6,385 nt of DNA from Gordonia sp. (in: high G+C Gram-positive bacteria) (lineage in GTDB: Bacteria; Actinomycetota; Actinomycetes; Mycobacteriales; Mycobacteriaceae): NCBI GenBank assembly GCA_030152405.1, contig JASLJL010000433.1:1-6385 (forward strand), in the 5' to 3' direction. Shown one piece after another: positions 1 to 4,993 of this stretch (positions within the stretch are counted from its first letter, which is position 1; each line of letters starts with the position of its first letter). A program made the position numbers and the translations under genes. The notes below the pieces were generated by a model. The model was not told the DNA's origin. It worked only from the letters and a program-made list of their open reading frames with translations, and did not search any database.

Positions 1-141
1 CTCGACGATCTCGATGAGCTTCGTCGGATTGGAGTCGAGGTCGACCATGTTCCCGGCTTCCTTGGCGGCCTGGGTGCCCGTGTTCATGGCCACGCCCACG
101 TCCGCCTGGGCCAGCGCCGGGGCGTCGTTGGTGCCGTCGCC
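1..141 (-). pseudogene. kdpB: Fragment of a second, divergent kdpB (antisense to the rest of the operon)
   Basis: Read on the minus strand from 141 down to 1, this stretch is open and encodes 47 residues of the KdpB P-type ATPase catalytic subunit. It starts at the hinge motif [10 protein letters not shown], passes through [19 protein letters not shown] and ends in [11 protein letters not shown] at the window edge. The same segment occurs on the plus strand in the neighbouring kdpB. By hand alignment about 42 of 47 residues are identical, but roughly 28 of 141 bases differ, mostly at third codon positions, so this is a separate kdpB lineage and not a copy of its neighbour. Upstream of the hinge the frame reads into unrelated sequence: a histidine (TGHGDGTND) stands where KdpB has MTGDGTND. 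The 5' part of the gene is therefore missing, while the 3' part may continue left of the window. It could be a chimera artefact or a remnant at an inversion breakpoint. The identity is sure; the biological status is not. Confidence 0.8.
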
Positions 142-167
142 ATGACCGGTGACGGCACCAACGACGC
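122..167. repeat. Inverted repeat at the kdpB/kdpB' head-to-head junction
   Basis: Arms 122-138 (GCGTCGTTGGTGCCGTC) and 151-167 (GACGGCACCAACGACGC) are perfect 17-base reverse complements around a 12-base spacer. Each arm encodes the invariant DGTNDA of KdpB, one on each strand. The symmetry therefore comes from two oppositely oriented homologous genes meeting here and need not be a regulatory hairpin. The bases GTCGCC at 136-141 fit both genes (Val-Ala before Met on plus; Gly-Asp on minus), which gives a short microhomology at the join. Confidence 0.85.
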
Positions 168-651
168 ACCCGCCCTCGCACAGGCCGACGTCGGACTCGC
201 GATGAACACGGGAACGTCGGCGGCAAAAGAGGCCGGCAACATGGTCGATCTCGACTCCGATCCCACCAAGCTCATCGAGGTGGTCGGCATCGGCAAACAG
301 CTGCTCATCACCCGAGGCGCGTTGACGACGTTCTCGCTGGCCAACGACCTGGCGAAGTACTTCGCGATTCTGCCGGCTCTGTTCTCGACGGTGTACCCGC
401 AGCTCGACGCCCTCAACGTGATGCACCTGCACTCCGCGCAGTCGGCGATCGTGTCGGCGGTCGTGTTCAACGCGCTGGTGATCGTCGCGCTGATCCCGCT
501 GTCGCTGCGAGGTGTCACCTATCGCGCCGTCTCGCCTGCACGACTGCTGCGTCGAAACCTGCTGATCTATGGCGTCGGCGGTGTGATCACACCGTTCATC
601 GGCATCTGGCTCATCGACCTGCTGGTCCGCCTCCTACCCGGAATGGGATGA
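142..651 (+). CDS. kdpB: KdpB, potassium-transporting P-type ATPase subunit B, C-terminal part only
   Basis: KdpB is the ATP-hydrolysing subunit of the KdpFABC high-affinity K+ pump in the cytoplasmic membrane. Only the last 169 or so residues of a protein normally near 680-700 are present. The fragment begins in the P-domain hinge ([13 protein letters not shown], residues 2-14) and continues with the conserved [20 protein letters not shown]. It then has three membrane helices at about residues 64-83, 101-121 and 139-161. The first of these contains NDLAK, with Asp69 and Lys72 matching the charged pair of E. coli KdpB helix 5 (D583/K586). The phosphorylated DKTGT site, the nucleotide domain and the N-terminal helices are absent. 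Plus-strand homology extends only to Val-Ala at 136-141, where the inverted kdpB fragment takes over. ATG 142 is an internal Met of the family, not a true start, and has no ribosome binding site. The stop overlaps the kdpC start as ATGA. As it stands this piece cannot be a working ATPase. Confidence 0.93.
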   Translation: MTGDGTNDAPALAQADVGLAMNTGTSAAKEAGNMVDLDSDPTKLIEVVGIGKQLLITRGALTTFSLANDLAKYFAILPALFSTVYPQLDALNVMHLHSAQSAIVSAVVFNALVIVALIPLSLRGVTYRAVSPARLLRRNLLIYGVGGVITPFIGIWLIDLLVRLLPGMG

Positions 652-1286
652 GAACAATGAAGAACCTCCTGACCGGACTCGCACGACAGTTCGTCGTCGG
701 TCTCATCGTGCTCGGCGGCCTCACTCTCGTCGTCGGCGTCGCCTACCCGGCGGCGGTCTGGGCCGTGTCCCGAATCGACTCCGACGGCGCCGAAGGCTCA
801 CAGATCCACGATGCGAAGGGCTGCGTCGTCGGATCGGAACTCCTCGGCGTCGATCAGCACGCAGCCCCGGGACAGCCGGACAAGTACCTCCACGCGCGCT
901 TCGCGGGCGGCGTCGACGACCCGACGGCCGCGGGCGATCCGGCGTCGTCCGGTGCGAGCAACCTCGGCCCGAACAACACCGATCTCGTAGCGATCATCAA
1001 GGCACGACGGGCCGTGGTCGCCGAACGGGAGGGCGTCCGACCCGATCAGGTGCCCGCCGACGCCGTCACGCGATCCGGTTCGAGCCTCGACCCGGGCATC
1101 TCACCCGCTTACGCCGACCTGCAGGCGCCCCGCATCGCGCGGACCACCGGACTGTCGATCGAGCGGGTGCGACAGATCATCGGCGACAACACCGACGGCC
1201 GCCAACTCGGCTTCCTCGGGGAACCGACCGTGAATGTCGCGCGCGTCAACGCCGCGCTCGGCCTGACCGGCCCCGACTGTCGATAA
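648..1286 (+). CDS. kdpC: KdpC, potassium-transporting ATPase subunit C
   Basis: KdpC is the single-span accessory subunit of KdpFABC that stabilises the complex and raises ATP affinity. The 212-residue product is near the family length (about 190-210). It has one N-terminal membrane helix at about residues 15-40 and then an extracytoplasmic domain. Family signatures are GSELLG (62-67), SNLGPNN (104-110), [17 protein letters not shown] (136-152) and [12 protein letters not shown] (190-201). The RPSA block usually found after the Lys-Tyr-Phe region is not recognisable; the sequence there reads [10 protein letters not shown] (79-88). An acidic, Pro/Gly-rich insert sits between GSELLG and that site. 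ATG 648 overlaps the kdpB stop as ATGA, which suggests translational coupling. ATG 657 (MKNLL) is an alternative start and neither has a strong ribosome binding site. The identification is secure. Confidence 0.95.
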   Translation: MRTMKNLLTGLARQFVVGLIVLGGLTLVVGVAYPAAVWAVSRIDSDGAEGSQIHDAKGCVVGSELLGVDQHAAPGQPDKYLHARFAGGVDDPTAAGDPASSGASNLGPNNTDLVAIIKARRAVVAEREGVRPDQVPADAVTRSGSSLDPGISPAYADLQAPRIARTTGLSIERVRQIIGDNTDGRQLGFLGEPTVNVARVNAALGLTGPDCR

Positions 1287-1289
1287 TCT
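1284..1289 (+). promoter_or_regulatory. Possible internal promoter (-10 TAATCT) for leaderless kdpDE
   Basis: TAATCT matches the actinobacterial -10 pattern TAnnnT and overlaps the kdpC stop codon. It ends 7 bases before the A of the kdpD ATG (1297), the spacing expected when the transcript begins at the start codon. No purine-rich ribosome binding site precedes kdpD, which fits a leaderless message. No convincing -35 is visible. The 10-base gap also allows plain read-through from kdpC. Confidence 0.4.
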
Positions 1290-1296
1290 TGATGCC

Positions 1297-3786
1297 ATGA
1301 CCGCCACGACTCGAGGCCAGCTCGAGGTGTTCCTCGGGTGCGCCCCCGGGGTCGGGAAGACATACGAGATGTTGGCGACGGCCCGCGGTCTCCGCGACGA
1401 GGGCGTCGACGTGGTGGTCGGCGTCGTCGAGACACACGGTCGGGCCGCCACCGCGTCGATGGTCGACGGTCTGGAGGTGATCCCGCGCATCAGCGTCGAC
1501 TACCGCGGGACCACCCTCGACGAGATGGACCTCGCCGCGGTCCTCGAACGACGTCCGGCCGTGGTGCTCGTGGACGAACTCGCCCACACGAACGCTCCGG
1601 GCCTGGCCAACACCAAGCGGTGGGAGGACATCGACGTCCTCCTCGACGCGGGGATCGACGTCCTCTCGACGGTCAACATCCAGCACCTCGAGAGCCTGAA
1701 CGACGTGGTCGCGCAGATCACCGGGATCACCCAGCACGAGACCGTGCCGGACGCCGTCGTCCGGGCGGCCGATCAGATCGAGCTCGTCGACATCGAACCC
1801 CGGGCGCTGCGCCAACGGTTGTCGGCGGGCAAGGTGTACGACGCCGCCCGGATCGACGACGCCCTCGGCAACTTCTTCCGGCAGGGCAATCTGACGGCGC
1901 TGCGGGAACTGGCACTGCTGTGGCTGGCCGACCGGGTGGACGAGAAACTCGCCGTGTACCGGTCGGCGAATGCCATCACCGACACGTGGGAGGCCCGCGA
2001 GCGGGTGGTCGTCGCCGTGACCGGCGGAGCCGAGAGCAGCACGTTGATCCGTCGCGCCAGCCGGATCGCCTCGCGGTCGAGTGCCGAGCTGCTGGTGGCG
2101 CACGTCGTCCGAGGCGACGGGCTCGCCGACAGCGGATCCGGTGATCTCACCGGACTGCGGACGCTCGCCACAGACCTCGGCGCGCGGGTGCACACCGTGG
2201 TCGGCGACGACGTCGCGTCGACCCTCCTCGACTTCGCGCGCGCCACCAATGCGACACAACTGGTGCTCGGGACATCGCGCCGGTCGCGGTGGAGTCGGAT
2301 GTTCGACGAAGGCGTCGGGGCCCGAGTGGTGCACGACAGCGGCCGCATCGACGTGCACATGGTGACGCACGACGAGGCCAAACCGCGTAATCCGTTCGAC
2401 ATCCGAGAGACCAGATTTCACCGGCCGCTGAGCTGGGTGTTCGCGCTGGTCGTCCCGGCAGTCGTCACCGGCGTCGTCTCCGCGGCCGACACGTGGCTCG
2501 GATTCGCGAGCGAGTCGTCGTTGTTCTTCGTGGGCGTGCTGGCCGTCGCGATGCTCGGCGGCGTGGCGCCCGCGGCGCTGTCGGCGATCGCGTCCGGACT
2601 GCTCCTGAACTTCTTCTTCGCCGACCCGCGTCTGACGTTCACGATCGCCGAACCGGACAACGTGATCACACTCGCCGTGATGCTGCTGATCGCGATCGCC
2701 GTCGCCGCCCTCGTCGACTCGGCGACCGTCCGACGCGTCCAGGCGCAGCGGGCGAGCCGTGACGCGGAGCTGCTGGCGCTGTTCTCCGGGGCGGTGCTCG
2801 ACGGCGCAGGCGTCGCGGACTTGCTGGAACGAGTACGCGGGACATATCTGCAGACGGCGGTGTGGATCGAGAACGACGCAGGCGTCGTCGCGTCCGTCGG
2901 CGGTGAGCCGACCGAGCATCCCGACACCGTGTGCCCGGCGTACGACGGCGCATACCGACTCAACCTGGCGGGCTCGTCGATCGACGCCCGCGACCGGCAG
3001 GTCTTGACGGCCGTGGCGAACCAGGTCGCCTCTGCCGCGGAACGCGACAGGCTCGCGGCAGAAGCTGCACTCGCCGACGAAGTCGCCCGGACCGATGAAC
3101 TCCGACGAGCCCTGCTGTCTGCGGTCAGTCACGATCTCCGGACTCCGTTGGCGGCCGCCAAAGCCTCCGCGTCGAGTCTGCGCAGCGCAGACGTGACGTT
3201 CTCGGCGGAGGACACCGCAGAACTCCTCGCGACGGTCGACGAGTCGCTCGACCAGCTGTCCGCGCTGGTCGGAAACCTGCTCGACTCGTCGCGGCTCGCG
3301 GCGGGAGTGGTCCGACCGCAGCTGCGGCCGACCTTTCTCGCCGAGGTGATCCACCGCGCGACCGCCGCCGTCGCCTTGCGCGACCCGGCGGCGGTCGACA
3401 TCCCCGTCGTCATCGATCAGGCGTGGGCCGTCACCGACGCCGGACTCCTCGAACGGGCCCTTGCGAACCTCATCGACAACGCGCTCCGTCATGGATCGCG
3501 CGACGTCGAGATCCGCTCCGAAGTGACGGTCGACGACAACGGCGACCCGCGCTGCCTGATCCGCGTGATCGACCACGGTGAGGGCATCCCGACCGACGAG
3601 GTGAATCGCGTGTTCGTGCCGTTCCATCAGTACGGAGATCAGAACCGCAACACCTCGGGTGTCGGACTGGGCCTGTCCGTCGCGAGCGGGTTCGTCACCG
3701 CCGTCGGAGGCACGTTGTCGGTCGCGACCACGCCGGGTGGAGGTGCGACGATGGTCGTCGATCTGCCCGTCGGAGAGGAGTCCTGA
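1297..3786 (+). CDS. kdpD: KdpD, membrane sensor histidine kinase for K+ limitation
   Basis: KdpD senses K+ limitation or ionic stress and phosphorylates KdpE. The 829-residue product has the full family layout. The N-terminal KdpD domain (about 7-220) has Walker A GCAPGVGKT (14-22) and the Walker B-like VVLVDELAHTNAPG (Asp93). A universal-stress-protein-like domain follows (about 234-352, ending near LVLGTSRRSRW); it binds c-di-AMP in some Firmicute KdpD proteins, but whether it does here is unknown. A membrane block with four helices (about 380-475) is followed by an arginine cluster (R479, R480, R485, R488) of the kind tied to sensing in E. coli. A short GAF-like segment (about 495-585) leads to the phospho-acceptor helix SAVSHDLRTPL with His612. 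The ATPase domain has the N box NLIDN (724-728), the G1 box DHGEG (759-763) and the G2 box GVGLGL (788-793). No key residue is missing. The stop overlaps the kdpE start. Confidence 0.97.
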   Translation: MTATTRGQLEVFLGCAPGVGKTYEMLATARGLRDEGVDVVVGVVETHGRAATASMVDGLEVIPRISVDYRGTTLDEMDLAAVLERRPAVVLVDELAHTNAPGLANTKRWEDIDVLLDAGIDVLSTVNIQHLESLNDVVAQITGITQHETVPDAVVRAADQIELVDIEPRALRQRLSAGKVYDAARIDDALGNFFRQGNLTALRELALLWLADRVDEKLAVYRSANAITDTWEARERVVVAVTGGAESSTLIRRASRIASRSSAELLVAHVVRGDGLADSGSGDLTGLRTLATDLGARVHTVVGDDVASTLLDFARATNATQLVLGTSRRSRWSRMFDEGVGARVVHDSGRIDVHMVTHDEAKPRNPFDIRETRFHRPLSWVFALVVPAVVTGVVSAADTWLGFASESSLFFVGVLAVAMLGGVAPAALSAIASGLLLNFFFADPRLTFTIAEPDNVITLAVMLLIAIAVAALVDSATVRRVQAQRASRDAELLALFSGAVLDGAGVADLLERVRGTYLQTAVWIENDAGVVASVGGEPTEHPDTVCPAYDGAYRLNLAGSSIDARDRQVLTAVANQVASAAERDRLAAEAALADEVARTDELRRALLSAVSHDLRTPLAAAKASASSLRSADVTFSAEDTAELLATVDESLDQLSALVGNLLDSSRLAAGVVRPQLRPTFLAEVIHRATAAVALRDPAAVDIPVVIDQAWAVTDAGLLERALANLIDNALRHGSRDVEIRSEVTVDDNGDPRCLIRVIDHGEGIPTDEVNRVFVPFHQYGDQNRNTSGVGLGLSVASGFVTAVGGTLSVATTPGGGATMVVDLPVGEES
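3772..3780 (+). promoter_or_regulatory. Strong ribosome binding site of kdpE
   Basis: GGAGAGGAG lies in the last codons of kdpD, with 5 bases between it and ATG 3786. It is the only strong Shine-Dalgarno sequence at a gene start in this window and fixes the kdpE start, which overlaps the kdpD stop as TGATG. Confidence 0.8.
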
Positions 3787-4472
3787 TGTCCGCCGGACAT
3801 GTGCTTGTGGTCGACGACGAGCCGCAGCTGCTGAGGGCCCTGCGGATCAACCTGCGCGCCAGGGGATTCGAGGTGACGACCGCGTCCAACGGGGCCGGTG
3901 CGCTCGAGGCGGCTTCGAAAGTGTCCCCGGACGTCGTCATCCTCGACCTCGGTCTCCCCGACATGGACGGCTTCACCGTCCTGCACGGTCTGCGGGGGTG
4001 GAGCACTGTCCCGGTGATCGTGCTGTCCGCCCGGACGGACGCCGGCGACAAGGTGACCGCGCTCGACGCGGGCGCCGACGACTACGTGACGAAGCCGTTC
4101 GGCATGGAGGAACTCCTGGCCCGACTGCGCGCCGCGATCCGCCGGGGCGCCTCGGCTGCGCCGGCTCCGTCGCCTGTCGTCGAGGCCGGGTCGATTCACG
4201 TGGACCTCGCGGGCACGCGGGTGCTGCGCGACGGCGAACCGGTCCGGTTGACCCCGACCGAGTGGGGAATCCTCGAACTGCTCGTCCGCGCCGACGGCAA
4301 CCTGGTCAGCCAGCGGGAGATCCTCGGCGCGGTGTGGGGACCGACGTACGTGAACCAGACCAACTACCTCCGCGTCTATCTCGCCGGCCTGCGGCGCAAG
4401 CTGGAGGACGATCCGTCCAATCCTCGCCATCTCATCACCGAGGCGGGCATGGGCTACCGCTTCCTCCGCTGA
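3786..4472 (+). CDS. kdpE: KdpE, OmpR-family response regulator of the kdp operon
   Basis: KdpE is the cytoplasmic DNA-binding partner of KdpD and, once phosphorylated, activates kdpFABC in well-studied bacteria. The 228-residue length is typical. The receiver domain (about 5-117) has the acidic pair Asp10-Asp11, phospho-acceptor Asp54 within VILDLGLPDMDG, the switch residue Ser81 (VLSART) and Lys103 in VTKPFG. The C-terminal winged helix (about 131-227) shows the OmpR-type pattern LTPTEWGILELL, the recognition-helix region NQTNYLRVYLAGLRRKLE, and the terminal hairpin LITEAGMGYRFLR. The start is set by the Shine-Dalgarno sequence at 3772-3780 and the TGATG overlap with kdpD, so kinase and regulator should be made together. 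Binding sites for KdpE would lie upstream of kdpFABC, outside this window. All catalytic residues are present and the assignment is firm. Confidence 0.97.
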   Translation: MSAGHVLVVDDEPQLLRALRINLRARGFEVTTASNGAGALEAASKVSPDVVILDLGLPDMDGFTVLHGLRGWSTVPVIVLSARTDAGDKVTALDAGADDYVTKPFGMEELLARLRAAIRRGASAAPAPSPVVEAGSIHVDLAGTRVLRDGEPVRLTPTEWGILELLVRADGNLVSQREILGAVWGPTYVNQTNYLRVYLAGLRRKLEDDPSNPRHLITEAGMGYRFLR

Positions 4473-4503
4473 TCCCTCTCCCGTTCCGCGAGCCCGTCCA
4501 GTT

Positions 4504-4523
4504 CCCCGAGCGAAGTCGAGGGG
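4504..4523. repeat. Imperfect dyad repeat downstream of kdpE
   Basis: CCCCGAGCGAAGTCGAGGGG can fold with CCCC paired to GGGG and GA paired to TC, with a bulge on the right side. It resembles the short dispersed hairpin repeats of the CCCTGAGC...TCGAAGGG type that I recall from intergenic regions of many high-GC genomes. It sits 31 bases after the kdpE stop and lacks a T-run, so it is at best a weak or factor-assisted terminator. The dispersed-repeat nature cannot be tested within one window, where it occurs once. Confidence 0.45.
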
Positions 4524-4529
4524 CCTGCG

Positions 4530-4535
4530 TACCCT
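4530..4535 (+). promoter_or_regulatory. Possible -10 element (TACCCT) for a leaderless transcript
   Basis: TACCCT fits the TAnnnT consensus and ends exactly 6 bases before the A of ATG 4542, the geometry of leaderless actinobacterial promoters. There is no Shine-Dalgarno sequence before that ATG. The position of a -35 would fall in the dyad repeat at 4504-4523, where no TTGACA-like sequence is seen. Confidence 0.45.
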
Positions 4536-4541
4536 GCAGGT

Positions 4542-4922
4542 ATGAGCGAAAAAGTGGGCACGATCGCCGAATCCACCTACGTCATGCTGACCACGTACCG
4601 GAAGAACGGTGCAGCGGTAGCGTCGCCGCTGTGGGCCGCGCGGGACGGCGACGACCTCGTGATGTGGACCGTCGGCGATTCGTGGAAGGTGAAACGCCTG
4701 CGCCGCGACAACCGGGTGCTCGTGCAGGCCTGCGACGCCCGCGGCAAGAAGACGTCGGGGCCCGAGGTCGCGGGCGTCGGCGAGGTGATCGACGATTCGT
4801 CGCACGCGGCCGAGCTGATCGTCAAGAAGTACGGGATCCTCGGTCGCCTCACGGTGTGGGGCTCGAAGATCCGCCGCGGATCGGGCGCGACCGTGGAGAT
4901 CCGCGTACGCGACGTGGTCTGA
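4542..4922 (+). CDS. PPOX-class split-barrel (F420/flavin-binding type) protein
   Basis: The 126-residue product looks like the small pyridoxamine-5'-phosphate-oxidase-like split beta-barrel proteins annotated as PPOX-class F420-dependent enzymes (the Rv2061c-like group of mycobacteria). Supporting stretches are YVMLTTYRKNGAAVASPLW (13-31), a first barrel strand pair ending in the usual small-polar-Pro-X-Trp. Next come MWTVGDSWKVKRLRRD (41-56), with the basic patch used for cofactor phosphate binding in the family, and VQACDARGKKTSG (61-73). A helix and the C-terminal strand VEIRVRDVV follow. Members of this fold bind F420, FMN or haem, and the cofactor and substrate cannot be told from the sequence. 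It is soluble and cytoplasmic, with no signal peptide. The start is chosen because homology begins within about ten residues and a leaderless-type -10 precedes it. It lies 69 bases after kdpE and probably forms its own transcript, with no evident link to K+ transport. Confidence 0.85.
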   Translation: MSEKVGTIAESTYVMLTTYRKNGAAVASPLWAARDGDDLVMWTVGDSWKVKRLRRDNRVLVQACDARGKKTSGPEVAGVGEVIDDSSHAAELIVKKYGILGRLTVWGSKIRRGSGATVEIRVRDVV

Positions 4923-4937
4923 CGCGACACGAAAATG

Positions 4938-4953
4938 TAGTCCGAATGGACTA
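4938..4953. promoter_or_regulatory. Perfect palindrome TAGTCC-GAAT-GGACTA, possible operator
   Basis: Two perfect 6-base arms flank a 4-base spacer in the 71-base gap between the split-barrel gene and the membrane-protein gene. The local sequence is less GC-rich than the coding regions. The size and spacing suit a dimeric repressor such as a TetR- or MarR-type protein, but I do not recognise the motif. A small RNA hairpin with a tetraloop is also possible; there is no T-run. Confidence 0.45.
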
Positions 4954-4957
4954 ATGC

Positions 4958-4971
4958 GTGGTGTACGCCAC
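4958..4971. promoter_or_regulatory. Second dyad GTGGTGTACGCCAC upstream of the membrane-protein gene
   Basis: This 14-base sequence matches its own reverse complement at 12 of 14 positions and is centred on GTAC. It starts 4 bases after the palindrome at 4938-4953 and ends 22 bases before ATG 4994. It could be a second operator half or part of a promoter region. A 14-base imperfect dyad in GC-rich DNA can also occur by chance. Confidence 0.3.
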
Positions 4972-4993
4972 TTCTGCGGTGTTTGCTCGTCTC

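Noticed and set aside
142..144. ATG 142 as the true start of a short standalone protein
   Set aside because: This Met is the internal residue of the KdpB hinge [10 protein letters not shown]. Homology extends upstream of it and no ribosome binding site precedes it. It is the edge of a truncated gene.
122..167. The 17-base inverted repeat as a transcription terminator or recombinase site
   Set aside because: Both arms are coding sequence for the same KdpB motif on opposite strands, with no T-run and no known site pattern. The junction of two homologous genes explains the symmetry fully.
84..518. A 144-codon minus-strand frame across the kdpB junction
   Set aside because: It is in a different frame from the real minus-strand kdpB fragment and opposite to true KdpB helices. 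Its Ser/Ala/Thr-rich product has no family pattern.
1246..3627. A 793-codon open frame on the minus strand opposite kdpD
   Set aside because: The translation is rich in Arg, Asp, His and Gly with no domain, no membrane pattern and no ribosome binding site. It mirrors the codon bias of kdpD, whose motifs are all intact. Such antisense frames are expected in high-GC genes.
4504..4523. A classical intrinsic terminator after kdpE
   Set aside because: The stem is imperfect and is followed by GCCTGCG, not a T-run. It is listed only as a dyad repeat.
3639..4805. A 388-codon minus-strand frame spanning kdpE and the split-barrel gene
   Set aside because: It crosses two well-supported plus-strand genes and the gap between them, and shows only the Arg/Asp/Gly/His bias of antisense frames.
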